Shown: positions 1 to 8,756 of the stretch, one piece after another | Layout: the number at the start of each line of letters is the position of its first letter | Numbering within the stretch: the first letter of the stretch is position 1 | Assembly (NCBI RefSeq): GCF_021173675.1 | Contig: NZ_JAIHON010000018.1 | Coordinates: forward strand, 62,001-126,000 | DNA: 64,000 nucleotides | Reading direction: 5' to 3' | Origin: Streptomyces lincolnensis | GTDB lineage: Bacteria > Actinomycetota > Actinomycetes > Streptomycetales > Streptomycetaceae | Program-made: the position numbers and the translations under genes | Notes under the pieces: generated by a model | Told to the model about the DNA's origin: nothing | Database searches by the model: none | Seen by the model: the letters and a program-made list of their open reading frames with translations, nothing else

Positions 1-326
1 TGGCCACCGGTTTCCCCCGTATCCCGCTCTTCTCCCATTTCTGCGACCAGACCCACCGCCTGGTCGAACTCGCCGCGGACGACACGGCGTCCCGCCGCTG
101 CGGCCACCTGACCACCGCCTTGGCCTTGATCGAGCTGAACCAGCACCGCGGTGTCCTCTCCTGCGCGAGCAGCCACCGGCTGCTGGGCGAGCGAGTGGAC
201 CGGCTGCTGGAGCCGCAGCCACGGCCCCGGCGGCGGCACCGGGCCATGACGACCGCGGTGGCCGCGTTGGTCCCGCTGCTGCCCCTGCTGATCGTTTTCG
301 GCCCTGGACTGACGGCGCTGGCGTAG
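1..326 (+). CDS. M56-family (BlaR1-type) membrane metallopeptidase, C-terminal part
   Basis: The frame is open from the left edge of the window to the TAG at 324-326, so only about 107 C-terminal residues are present. The visible part contains 'HRLVELAADDTA' followed by a helical stretch, an Arg-rich loop and a final hydrophobic segment rich in Leu and Pro. The E-x-x-A-D pattern followed by a terminal membrane helix is what the end of M56 peptidases looks like; the HExxH zinc motif would lie upstream, outside the window. In Streptomyces such genes usually follow a BlaI/MecI-type repressor gene, which cannot be seen here. A DnaJ-like or other membrane protein is not excluded. Confidence 0.65.
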   Translation, partial: ATGFPRIPLFSHFCDQTHRLVELAADDTASRRCGHLTTALALIELNQHRGVLSCASSHRLLGERVDRLLEPQPRPRRRHRAMTTAVAALVPLLPLLIVFGPGLTALA

Positions 327-457
327 GAGGAGAGGGCGCAGAGACGGTGACGTAGGGGCGGTGGCCCAGGGGGCAGTGTTCCGGCTGCGCCCCTCAGGTG
401 GATCCCGCCGCCGTCACGCCGTCCCCGTACGCCAGGCCCCTACATCCGGTCCGTCCC

Positions 458-2521
458 CTACATCCAGTCCTCCGGCTCGGGCTCCGCGTCCATCTCCGGC
501 CAGTAGTCCGCCCCGGGATCCGTCTCGCGCGCCGGACGCGGCACTGTCGGGGCGGGTGCGGCCGGAGCAGGTGCCGCCGGAGCAGATGCCGGTGCCCCAG
601 GAGCCTCGCCGAGCCCGGCCAGGACTCCGACCACGCCCTCCCCGTACGTCACCAGTTTCTTCTCGCCCACCCCGCTGACACCGCCGAGCTGCTCGACGGA
701 CGTGGGCCAGACGGTGACGATCTCCCGGAGTGTGGCGTCATGGAAGATCACGTAGGCCGGAACGCCCTGTTCGCGGGCCTGCTCGGCGCGCCAGGCACGC
801 AGCGCCTCGAAGGCGGGGACCAGTTGCTCGGGCAGCTCGGCAACGGCGGCCTTGGCCTTGCGCTCGCCCCGACCGGAGCCGGACGAGCCCGAGGAGCCCG
901 AGGCCGATCTCGAGGTGACCGCCTTCTTCGGCTCCTTGCGCAGCGGCACCTCCCGCTCCCGCCGCAGTACCGCCCCGCTGGCCTCGGTCAGCACCAGCGT
1001 GCCGTACTCCCCCTCGACCGCGAGCAGCCCCTGCGCCAGCAACTGCCGTACGACACCGCGCCATTCGCCCTCGGAGAGCTCCTCGCCGATCCCGAACACC
1101 GACAGCTGGTCGTGGTCGAACTGGATCACCTTGGCCGAGCGCTTCCCCAGCAGGATGTCGACGATCTGCACGGCGCCGAACTTCTGCCCGCGCTCCCGCT
1201 GCAACCGCACCACCGTCGACAGCACCTTCTGCGCGGCGACAGTGCCGTCCCAGGTCTCCGGCGTCGTCAGGCAGGTGTCGCAGTTGCCGCATCCGGTCGG
1301 ATCCGGGTCCTGGCCGAAGTAGTTGAGAAGCTGTCCGCGTCGGCACTGGACGGTCTCGCACAGCGCCAGCATCGAGTCCAGGTGGGCCGCGGCCCGGCGC
1401 CGGAACGCCTCGTCGCCCTCGCTGGACTGGATCATCTTGCGCTGTTGTATGACGTCGTTGAGGCCGTACGCCATCCATGCCGTGGACGCCAGCCCGTCGC
1501 GGCCGGCGCGGCCGGTCTCCTGGTAGTAGCCCTCGACCGACTTGGGCAGGTCGAGGTGGGCGACGAAGCGGACGTCCGGCTTGTCGATGCCCATACCGAA
1601 GGCGATCGTCGCGACCACGACCAGGCCGTCCTCCCGGAGGAAGCGGGACTGGTGGGCCGCGCGGGTGCCCGCGTCCAGACCGGCGTGGTACGGCACCGCC
1701 TCGATGCCGTTGCGGGAGAGGAACTCCGCCGTCGTCTCCACCGACCGGCGCGAGAGGCAGTACACGATGCCCGCGTCGCCCGCGTGCTCCTCGCGCAGGA
1801 AGCTCAGCAGCTGCTTCTTGGGGTCGGCCTTGGGGACGATCCGGTACTGGATGTTGGGCCGGTCGAAGCTCGCCACGAAATGGCGGGCCGTCGGCATCTT
1901 CAGCCGCTGGGTGATCTCCTGGTGCGTGGCGTGCGTGGCCGTCGCCGTGAGCGCGATCCGGGGCACGTCCGGCCAGCGCTCGCCCAGCAGCGACAGCGAC
2001 AGGTAGTCGGGGCGGAAGTCATGCCCCCACTGGGACACACAGTGCGCCTCGTCGATGGCGAAGACCGCGATCTTGCCGCGCGAGAGAAGATCCAGCGTGG
2101 AGTCGAGCCGCAGCCGCTCCGGCGCGAGATACAGCAGGTCGAGCTCGCCCGCCAGGAACTCGGCCTCCACCACGCGCCGCTCGTCGAAGTCCTGCGTGGA
2201 GTTCATGAACCCGGCCCGCACACCGAGGGCCCTGAGCGCGTCCACCTGGTCCTGCATCAGCGCGATGAGCGGCGAGACCACGATGCCGGTACCCGGTCTG
2301 ACCAGGGACGGGATCTGGTAGCACAGCGACTTGCCGCCGCCGGTGGGCATGAGGACCACGGCGTCCCCGCCGGCCACCACATGCTCGATGACCGCTTCCT
2401 GCTCGCCACGGAAGGCGTCGTATCCGAAGACCCGGTGCAGCGTGGCCAGCGCCTCGCTCTCGCTCGTGTCCGGTGTCCCGGTGATCCCTGGCATCTCGAT
2501 GATTCCGCCCGTCCCGCCCAT
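458..2521 (-). CDS. recQ: ATP-dependent DNA helicase RecQ
   Basis: A 687-residue superfamily 2 3'-5' DNA helicase acting in recombination and stalled-fork repair. Walker A 'MPTGGGKS' is near residue 60, the 'DEAH' box follows ('AIDEAHC'), then the helicase C-terminal domain with 'GRAGRDG', a RecQ zinc motif ('C...GCGNCDTC'), a winged-helix region and an HRDC domain near residues 510-600. The C-terminus is acidic. I chose the ATG at 2521 because a GGGGGA ribosome-binding site sits just upstream and conserved sequence begins shortly after it. The frame stays open to 2731, but that extension is low-complexity and Arg-rich. The gene is divergent from the secreted-protein gene at 2765, and a DnaA-box-like 9-mer lies in the shared region. 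Confidence 0.95.
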   Translation of the reverse strand: MGGTGGIIEMPGITGTPDTSESEALATLHRVFGYDAFRGEQEAVIEHVVAGGDAVVLMPTGGGKSLCYQIPSLVRPGTGIVVSPLIALMQDQVDALRALGVRAGFMNSTQDFDERRVVEAEFLAGELDLLYLAPERLRLDSTLDLLSRGKIAVFAIDEAHCVSQWGHDFRPDYLSLSLLGERWPDVPRIALTATATHATHQEITQRLKMPTARHFVASFDRPNIQYRIVPKADPKKQLLSFLREEHAGDAGIVYCLSRRSVETTAEFLSRNGIEAVPYHAGLDAGTRAAHQSRFLREDGLVVVATIAFGMGIDKPDVRFVAHLDLPKSVEGYYQETGRAGRDGLASTAWMAYGLNDVIQQRKMIQSSEGDEAFRRRAAAHLDSMLALCETVQCRRGQLLNYFGQDPDPTGCGNCDTCLTTPETWDGTVAAQKVLSTVVRLQRERGQKFGAVQIVDILLGKRSAKVIQFDHDQLSVFGIGEELSEGEWRGVVRQLLAQGLLAVEGEYGTLVLTEASGAVLRREREVPLRKEPKKAVTSRSASGSSGSSGSGRGERKAKAAVAELPEQLVPAFEALRAWRAEQAREQGVPAYVIFHDATLREIVTVWPTSVEQLGGVSGVGEKKLVTYGEGVVGVLAGLGEAPGAPASAPAAPAPAAPAPTVPRPARETDPGADYWPEMDAEPEPEDWM

Positions 2522-2592
2522 CGTTTTGTCCCCCGTACGTCGTCCCTCGACCACTGCCTCCACGATAGGGGTCCGGACCGACAGCGCCGGAG

Positions 2593-2601
2593 TTATCCAC
2601 A
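2593..2601 (+). promoter_or_regulatory. DnaA-box-like TTATCCACA upstream of recQ
   Basis: An exact match to the E. coli consensus DnaA box lies 72 bp upstream of the chosen recQ start, in the divergent intergenic region. A single 9-mer can occur by chance, but in DNA this G+C-rich it is less expected than usual. No other boxes cluster here. Confidence 0.3.
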
Positions 2602-2764
2602 GGCCGGTCCGGTGACGTTCCGTGCTCATGCGATCGGCCCATGCCGTATGGCGCCCCCTTCCGGGGCGAGGACATGCTGCTCGGGCGGGTCGGGGAGGCC
2701 CGCCCCCCTCTCGACGGACGGTGCGCCGCACAGGTGCGCCTCTCCCGCCCCAAGGAGAACCACC

Positions 2765-3241
2765 ATGGCCCTTCGGCCTCTCACAGCAGTCCTCACCGTC
2801 ACGGCGGCCGCGGCCCTCTCACTGACCGCCGCACCCGCGCAGGCGGCCGAGCCGGACCCGTTCGCCTGGACGGAGCTGACGAAGACGTACACGGCCACCG
2901 GGAAGTACGGCTACGAGCCGCTCGCCAAGAGCGGCGGCTACCAGCGCACCAATGACTGCGTCGCCAAGATGGGCTACCACTACGTCAATCCGCAGTACGT
3001 CAACAGCCTGGACCCGGCGACGCCTGCGGCCCTGCTGTACGAGAACGGGCCGCGCGGGCGCAAGCTGATCGCGGTGGAGTGGGTCGTCGAGGACAAGGGC
3101 CAGGACACGCCGGAGCTGTTCGGCGAGGAGTTCGACGAGGGCCAGCTGCCCGGCCACTTCACGCTGCACGCCTGGATCTACAAGACCAACCCCGACGGCC
3201 TCTTCGAGGGCTTCAACCCCACGGTGAAGTGCCCGGCCTGA
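2765..3241 (+). CDS. Small secreted protein of unknown function
   Basis: A 158-residue protein with a clear Sec signal peptide: short basic start, hydrophobic Ala/Leu/Val core, and probable cleavage after 'APAQA' near residue 27. The mature part is about 130 residues and rich in Tyr, Gly and Lys, with two Cys (in 'NDCVAK' and the C-terminal 'KCPA') that could form one disulfide. It contains repeated aromatic pairs such as 'YHYVNPQY'. An AAGGAGAA ribosome-binding site precedes the ATG by about 6 nt. I do not recognise the family. The long frame running upstream to 398 is antisense to recQ and not real. A strong hairpin terminator follows the stop codon. Confidence 0.85.
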   Translation: MALRPLTAVLTVTAAAALSLTAAPAQAAEPDPFAWTELTKTYTATGKYGYEPLAKSGGYQRTNDCVAKMGYHYVNPQYVNSLDPATPAALLYENGPRGRKLIAVEWVVEDKGQDTPELFGEEFDEGQLPGHFTLHAWIYKTNPDGLFEGFNPTVKCPA

Positions 3242-3252
3242 CCGGACGCGCG

Positions 3253-3287
3253 CGGGCCCCGGCTCCCCCAGGGGGAGCCGGGGCCCG
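3253..3287. terminator. 17-bp-stem terminator between convergent genes
   Basis: A perfect inverted repeat, 17-nt arms at 3253-3269 and 3271-3287 around one central base, lies between the stop of the secreted-protein gene and the 3' end of nuoN. There is no T-run, as is common in Streptomyces. It can serve both strands and so ends the nuo operon. Confidence 0.85.
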
Positions 3288-3305
3288 TCGTACGGAACCC
3301 GCAGG

Positions 3306-4955
3306 TCAGCGCACGAACACTCCCGCCTGGTTCGCCAGGTCCAGGAAGTACTGCGGCGCCACACCGAGCACCAGCGTGACCGCCACGCCGACCCCGATCG
3401 CCGTCATCGTCAGCGGCGAGGGAACGGCCACGGTCGGTCCGTCGGGCCGCGGCTCGCTGAAGAACATCAGCACGATGACGCGGATGTAGAAGAACGCGGC
3501 GATCGCCGACGAGATCACACCGACCACGACCAGCGGGGCCGCGCCGCCCTCCGCCGCCGCCTTGAACACGGCGAACTTGCCCGCGAAACCGGACGTCAGC
3601 GGAATGCCCGCGAAGGCCAGCAGGAACACCGCGAACACGGCGGCGACCAGCGGAGACCTGCGTCCGAGCCCCGCCCACTTGGACAGGTGCGTCGCCTCAC
3701 CGCCCGCGTCGCGCACGAGCGTGACCACCGCGAAGGCGCCGATCGTCACGAACGAGTACGCGGCGAGGTAGAAGAGGACGGACGACACCCCGTCCGGCGT
3801 GGTCGCGATGACACCCGCGAGGATGAAGCCCGCGTGCGCGATCGACGAGTACGCCAGCAGCCGCTTGATGTCGGTCTGCGTGATCGCGACGATCGCGCCG
3901 CCGAGCATGGTGACGACCGCGACGCCCCACATGACCGGCCGCCAGTCCCAGCGCAGGCCCGGCAGCACCACGTACAGGATCCTCAGCAGCGCGCCGAAGG
4001 CCGCCACCTTGGTCGCCGCCGCCATGAAGCCGGTCACCGGGGTCGGGGCGCCCTGGTAGACATCGGGCGTCCACATGTGGAACGGCACCGCGCCGACCTT
4101 GAACAGCAGACCCATGATGATCATCGCGGCGCCGACGAGCAGCAGCGCGTCGTTGCCCATGGTGTCCGCGAGGGCCGGGTTGACGGTGGTGACCGTGCCG
4201 TCGACGACCCGCGCGATCGTGGCGTACGACATCGAGCCCGCGTAGCCGTACAGCAGGGCGATGCCGAACAGCGTGAACGCGGAGGCGAACGCGCCGAGCA
4301 GGAAGTACTTGACCGCGGCCTCCTGCGACAGCAGCCGCTTGCGGCGGGCCAGCGCGCACAGCAGGTACAGCGGCAGGGAGAAGACCTCCAGGGCCACGAA
4401 CAGCGTCAGCAGGTCGTTGGCCGCCGGGAAGATCAGCATGCCGGCGATCGCGAACAGCAGCAGCGGGAACACCTCGGTGGTGGTGAACCCGGCCTTCACC
4501 GCGGCCTTCTCACTGTCGCTGCCCGGCACGGAGGCGGCCTGCGCGGCGAAGGAGTCGACGCGGTTGCCGTGCGCCTCGGGGTCGAGGCGCCGCTCGGCGA
4601 AGGTGAACAGGCCGACCAGGCCCGCCAGCAGAATCGTGCCCTGGAGGAACAGGGCCGGTCCGTCGACGGCGATCGCGCCCATCGCCGCGATGCCCGCCTT
4701 GGTGGTGGCGTACCCGTCGACGGAGAGCGCCACGACCGCCGCGAAGGCGGAACACAGCGCCACGACGGACACGAACAGCTGGACGTAGTACCGCGACTTG
4801 CGCGGGACGAACGCCTCGACCAGCACCCCGACGATCGCCGCACCGACGATGATCAGCGTGGGCGACAATTGTCCGTATTCGATCTTCGGCGCGTCGATCT
4901 TCGAGATCGGGTCGGCCGCGTTTGTCCACAGGCTGTGGACGGCTGATGCGCTCAC
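3306..4955 (-). CDS. nuoN: NADH-quinone oxidoreductase subunit N
   Basis: Membrane-arm, antiporter-like proton-channel subunit of complex I, 549 residues with about 14 predicted helices and the conserved 'GLLFKVGAVPFHMWTPDVYQ' region (channel lysine and WTPDVY motif). Last gene of the nuo operon. Its GTG start at 4955 overlaps the nuoM stop in a GTGA tetranucleotide, which implies translational coupling. The N-terminus carries an acidic and polar extension ahead of the first helix. The start region contains the inverted DnaA-box-like palindrome described separately. Confidence 0.97.
   Translation of the reverse strand: MSASAVHSLWTNAADPISKIDAPKIEYGQLSPTLIIVGAAIVGVLVEAFVPRKSRYYVQLFVSVVALCSAFAAVVALSVDGYATTKAGIAAMGAIAVDGPALFLQGTILLAGLVGLFTFAERRLDPEAHGNRVDSFAAQAASVPGSDSEKAAVKAGFTTTEVFPLLLFAIAGMLIFPAANDLLTLFVALEVFSLPLYLLCALARRKRLLSQEAAVKYFLLGAFASAFTLFGIALLYGYAGSMSYATIARVVDGTVTTVNPALADTMGNDALLLVGAAMIIMGLLFKVGAVPFHMWTPDVYQGAPTPVTGFMAAATKVAAFGALLRILYVVLPGLRWDWRPVMWGVAVVTMLGGAIVAITQTDIKRLLAYSSIAHAGFILAGVIATTPDGVSSVLFYLAAYSFVTIGAFAVVTLVRDAGGEATHLSKWAGLGRRSPLVAAVFAVFLLAFAGIPLTSGFAGKFAVFKAAAEGGAAPLVVVGVISSAIAAFFYIRVIVLMFFSEPRPDGPTVAVPSPLTMTAIGVGVAVTLVLGVAPQYFLDLANQAGVFVR
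4922..4942. promoter_or_regulatory. Pair of inverted DnaA-box-like sites inside the nuoN start
   Basis: TTGTCCACA at 4922-4930 equals the Streptomyces-preferred DnaA box, and TGTGGACGG at 4934-4942 is an inverted near-match. Together they form the perfect palindrome GTCCACAG-G-CTGTGGAC (4924-4940). It overlaps nuoN codons 6-11, so it could simply be coding coincidence. Confidence 0.3.
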
Positions 4956-6523
4956 TTGGCCGCCTCCACCTCGGGCTGGGGGTCCTTCTTCTGTACGTCG
5001 GACATGGTCTGCTTGACCGCCGGGTCCACGATGTCCGTGACGGGCTTCGGGTAGACGCCCAGGAAGATCAGCAGGACGACCAGCGGGGCGACGACCACGA
5101 GCTCCCGCACCCTGAGGTCCGGCATCGAAGCCACCTCGGGCTTCACCGGGCCGGTCATCGTCCGCTGGTAGAGGACGAGGACGTAGAGCGCGGCCAGCAC
5201 GATGCCGAAGGTGGCGATGATCCCGATCACCGGGTAGCGCGCGAACGTGCCGACCAGGACGAGGAACTCACTCACGAACGGCGCGAGCCCCGGCAGCGAC
5301 AGGGTCGCGAGGCCGCCGATCAGGAAGGTGCCGGCGAGCACCGGGGCGACCTTCTGCACTCCGCCGTAGTCGGCGATGAGCCGCGACCCGCGCCGCGAGA
5401 TCAGGAACCCGGCCACCAGCATCAGCGCGGCGGTCGAGATGCCGTGGTTGACCATGTACAGCGTCGCGCCCGACTGGCCCTGGCTGGTCATCGCGAAGAT
5501 GCCCAGGATGATGAACCCGAAGTGCGAGATCGACGCGTACGCCACCAGCCGCTTGATGTCCCGCTGCCCGACCGCGAGCAGCGCGCCGTAGATGATGCTG
5601 ATGAGCGCCAGGACCAGGATGGCGGGTGTCGCCCACTTGCTCGCCTCCGGGAACAGCTGGAGGCAGAAGCGGAGCATCGCGAAGGTGCCCACCTTGTCGA
5701 CGACCGCCGTGATGAGGACGGCGACCGGGGCGGTGGCCTCCCCCATCGCGTTCGGCAGCCAGGTGTGCAGCGGCCACAGCGGCGCCTTCACCGCGAAGGC
5801 GAAGAAGAAGCCGAGGAACAGCCAGCGTTCGGTGTTCGTCGCCATGTCCAGCGAGCCGTTGGCCCGCGCCTCGGCGATCTCCTGGAGGCTGAAGTTCCCC
5901 GCGACCACGTAGAGGCCGATCACCGCGGCCAGCATGATCAGGCCGCCGACCAGGTTGTAGAGGAGGAACTTCACGGCCGCGTAGGAGCGTTGGGCCGCAG
6001 CGTTCTCGTCCGTGCCCGCGTGGGCCCGGTCCCCGAAGCCGCCGATGAGGAAGTACATCGGGATCAGCATGGCTTCGAAGAAGATGTAGAAGAGGAAGAC
6101 GTCGGTGGCCTCGAAGGAGATGATCACCATCGCCTCGACGGCCAGGATCAGGGCGAAGAAGCCCTGCGTCGGCCGCCAGCGCCGGTTGCCGGTCTCCAGC
6201 GGGTCGGCGTCGTGCCAGCCCGCCAGGATGATGAACGGGATCAGCAGCGCCGTCAGCGCGATGAGCGCGACCGCGATGCCGTCCACGCCCAGTTCGTACC
6301 TGACCCCGAAGTCCGCGATCCAGGCGTGGGACTCGGTGAGCTGGTAGCGGTCGCCGTCCGGGTCGAAGCGGACCATGACGGTGATCGCGAGGGCGAGGGT
6401 GGCGAGCGAGACGAGCAGTGCCAGCCACTTGGCGGCGGTGCGCCGGGCGGCCGGTACGGCGGCCGTGACGATCGCCCCCACGGCCGGGAGCACCGCCGTC
6501 GCTGTCAGCAGAGGAAAGGACAT
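4952..6523 (-). CDS. nuoM: NADH-quinone oxidoreductase subunit M
   Basis: Antiporter-like proton-pumping subunit of complex I, 523 residues, about 14 transmembrane helices. It has the conserved 'FFEAMLIPMY' helix carrying the channel glutamate, the 'FAFAVKAPLWPLHTWLPNA' segment with the essential lysine and the family HTWLP signature, and 'QRDIKRLVAYASISHFGF' of the Proton_antipo_M domain. The C-terminal tail is charged. Its stop overlaps the nuoN start by 4 nt; it begins 5 nt after the nuoL stop. Standard length for the family. Confidence 0.97.
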   Translation of the reverse strand: MSFPLLTATAVLPAVGAIVTAAVPAARRTAAKWLALLVSLATLALAITVMVRFDPDGDRYQLTESHAWIADFGVRYELGVDGIAVALIALTALLIPFIILAGWHDADPLETGNRRWRPTQGFFALILAVEAMVIISFEATDVFLFYIFFEAMLIPMYFLIGGFGDRAHAGTDENAAAQRSYAAVKFLLYNLVGGLIMLAAVIGLYVVAGNFSLQEIAEARANGSLDMATNTERWLFLGFFFAFAVKAPLWPLHTWLPNAMGEATAPVAVLITAVVDKVGTFAMLRFCLQLFPEASKWATPAILVLALISIIYGALLAVGQRDIKRLVAYASISHFGFIILGIFAMTSQGQSGATLYMVNHGISTAALMLVAGFLISRRGSRLIADYGGVQKVAPVLAGTFLIGGLATLSLPGLAPFVSEFLVLVGTFARYPVIGIIATFGIVLAALYVLVLYQRTMTGPVKPEVASMPDLRVRELVVVAPLVVLLIFLGVYPKPVTDIVDPAVKQTMSDVQKKDPQPEVEAAK

Positions 6524-6528
6524 CGGTA

Positions 6529-8442
6529 TCAGACCGCCCTCATCAGCAGGGTCGCGGCGACGAGGACCGCCGCACCGCCGAACATCGAGACCGCGTACGA
6601 CCGCGCGAAGCCGTTCTGGAGCCTGCGCATCCGTCCGGAGAGGCCGCCGACCGAGGCCGCCGTGCCGTTGACGACTCCGTCGACCAGGGTGTGGTCGACG
6701 TAGACCAGGGACCGCGTGAGGTGCTCTCCGCCGCGGACCAGGACGACGTGGTTGAAGTCGTCCTGGAGCAGGTCGCGCCGGGCGGCCCGGGTGAGCAGCG
6801 ACCCGCGCGGGGCGACGACCGGGACCGGCCGGCGCCCGTACTGGAGGTAGGCCGCGGTGACACCGATGACCATCACGGCCACCGTGGCCGCCGTGACCGT
6901 CGTCGCGCTGATCGGCGGGTGGCCGTGGTCGTGCCCGGTGATGGGCTCCAGCCAGTGCAGGAAGCGGTCGCCGACGCCGAACACGCCGCCCGCGAAGACC
7001 GATCCGAAGGCCAGCACGATCATCGGGATCGTCATGGACTTGGGCGACTCGTGCGGGTGCGGCTCATGGCCGTTCTCATCGGGCTGCCAGCGCTTCTCCC
7101 CGAAGAACGTCATCAGCATCACGCGTGTCATGTAGTACGCCGTGATTGCCGCGCCCAGCAGGGCGCATCCGCCGAGGATCCAGCCCTCGGTGCCGCCCTT
7201 GGCGAAGGCCGCCTCGATGATCTTGTCCTTGGAGAAGAAGCCGGACAGGCCGGGGAAGCCGATGATGGCCAGGTAGCCGAGGCCGAAGGTCACGAAGGTG
7301 ACCGGCATGTACTTCCTGAGGCCGCCGTACTTCCTCATGTCGACCTCGTCGTTCATGCCGTGCATGACCGAGCCGGCGCCGAGGAACAGCCCGGCCTTGA
7401 AGAAGCCGTGCGTCACCAGGTGCATGATCGCGAAGACGTAGCCGATGGGGCCGAGGCCGGCGGCGAGGACCATGTAGCCGATCTGCGACATGGTCGATCC
7501 GGCCAGCGCCTTCTTGATGTCGTCCTTCGCGCAACCGACGATCGCACCGAACAGGAGCGTGACCGCGCCGACGATGGTGACGACCAGCTGCGCGTCGGGC
7601 GCCGCGTTGAAGATGGCGCCGGAGCGGACGATCAGGTAGACGCCCGCGGTCACCATCGTCGCGGCGTGGATGAGGGCCGAGACCGGGGTCGGGCCCTCCA
7701 TCGCGTCCCCGAGCCAGGACTGCAGCGGCACCTGGGCGGACTTGCCGCAGGCGGCGAGCAGCAGCATCAGGGCGATGCCGGTGAGCGTGGCTTCGCTGGT
7801 GCCTCCGACGAGCCCCTCTGCCTCATGGGTGCCGAGCACCGGGGTGAAGGCGAAGGTGCCGAAGGTGGTGAACATCAGCATGATCGCGATCGACAGGCCC
7901 ATGTCGCCGACGCGGTTGACCAGGAAGGCCTTCTTCGCGGCGGTGGCGGCACTGGGCTTGTGCTGCCAGAAGCCGATCAGCAGGTAGGAGGCGAGACCGA
8001 CGCCCTCCCAGCCGACGTACAGCAGCAGGTAGTTGTCGGCGAGGACGAGCAGCAGCATCGCCGCGAGGAACAGGTTCAGATAGCCGAAGAAGCGGCGGCG
8101 CCGCTCGTCGTGCTCCATGTACCCGATCGAGTACAGGTGGATCAGCGAGCCGACGCCGGTGATGAGCAGCACGAACGTCATCGACAACTGGTCGAGGTGG
8201 AAGGCGATGTCCGCCTGGAAGCCCTCGACCGGGATCCAGCTGAAGAGGTGCTGGGTGAGCGTGCGGTGTTCGGCGTCCTTGCCGAGCAGGTCGACGAAGA
8301 GGACGGCACCGAACACGAAGGAGGCGCCGGCGAGGGCCGTACCGATCCAGTGGCCGACGGCGTCCAGCCTCCGGCCGCCGCACAGCAGGACCGCCGCTCC
8401 GAGCAGGGGCGCCGCGATGAGCAGCGCGATGAGGTTCTCCAC
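6529..8442 (-). CDS. nuoL: NADH-quinone oxidoreductase subunit L
   Basis: Distal antiporter-like subunit with the long lateral helix, 637 residues. Motifs visible: 'YVGWEGVGLASYLLIGFW' near residues 140-160 (channel Glu), 'CGKSAQVPLQSWLGDAMEGPTPVSALIHAATMV' of the Proton_antipo_M core, and 'DDIKKALAGSTMSQIGYM'. The C-terminal about 130 residues hold the amphipathic arm and a last anchor helix. The start is GTG at 8442. The nuoK stop lies 14 nt upstream, one of the few non-overlapping junctions in the operon. Confidence 0.97.
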   Translation of the reverse strand: MENLIALLIAAPLLGAAVLLCGGRRLDAVGHWIGTALAGASFVFGAVLFVDLLGKDAEHRTLTQHLFSWIPVEGFQADIAFHLDQLSMTFVLLITGVGSLIHLYSIGYMEHDERRRRFFGYLNLFLAAMLLLVLADNYLLLYVGWEGVGLASYLLIGFWQHKPSAATAAKKAFLVNRVGDMGLSIAIMLMFTTFGTFAFTPVLGTHEAEGLVGGTSEATLTGIALMLLLAACGKSAQVPLQSWLGDAMEGPTPVSALIHAATMVTAGVYLIVRSGAIFNAAPDAQLVVTIVGAVTLLFGAIVGCAKDDIKKALAGSTMSQIGYMVLAAGLGPIGYVFAIMHLVTHGFFKAGLFLGAGSVMHGMNDEVDMRKYGGLRKYMPVTFVTFGLGYLAIIGFPGLSGFFSKDKIIEAAFAKGGTEGWILGGCALLGAAITAYYMTRVMLMTFFGEKRWQPDENGHEPHPHESPKSMTIPMIVLAFGSVFAGGVFGVGDRFLHWLEPITGHDHGHPPISATTVTAATVAVMVIGVTAAYLQYGRRPVPVVAPRGSLLTRAARRDLLQDDFNHVVLVRGGEHLTRSLVYVDHTLVDGVVNGTAASVGGLSGRMRRLQNGFARSYAVSMFGGAAVLVAATLLMRAV

Positions 8443-8456
8443 GATTCAGCGACCCC

Positions 8457-8756
8457 TTACAGCTTCATCAGGCTGGCGTCGTCGACCGAGGCCGAGTGGC
8501 GGGAACGGAACAGCGACACGATGATCGCGAGCCCGACCACGACCTCCGCGGCGGCGACGACCATCGTGAAGAAGGCGATGATCTGTCCGTCGAGGTTGCC
8601 GTGCATCCGGGAGAAGGCGACGAACGCGAGGTTGCAGGCGTTGAGCATGAGCTCGACGCACATGAACACGACGATCGCGTTGCGCCTGATCAGCACGCCG
8701 GTCGCGCCGATCGTGAACAACAGGGCGGCGAGGTAGAGGTAGTTGACCGGGTTCAC
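8457..8756 (-). CDS. nuoK: NADH-quinone oxidoreductase subunit K
   Basis: Small proton-channel subunit, 99 residues with three helices. The conserved membrane glutamates are visible in 'VFMCVELMLNACNLAF' and in 'AAAEVVVGLAIIV'. It starts with GTG at 8756 inside a GTGA overlap with the nuoJ stop. Its length is exactly the family norm. The 'SRMHGNLDGQ' loop joins helices 2 and 3. Confidence 0.97.
   Translation of the reverse strand: MNPVNYLYLAALLFTIGATGVLIRRNAIVVFMCVELMLNACNLAFVAFSRMHGNLDGQIIAFFTMVVAAAEVVVGLAIIVSLFRSRHSASVDDASLMKL

Noticed and set aside
2522..2629. Longer RecQ N-terminus from ATG 2629
   Set aside because: No ribosome-binding site and no family-like sequence; ATG 2521 has GGGGGA upstream.
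398..2764. A 947-residue open frame on the plus strand through the recQ region
   Set aside because: It is antisense to a complete RecQ with all helicase motifs and its translation is Arg/Pro/Leu-rich without domains; only its last 158 codons, from ATG 2765, are real.
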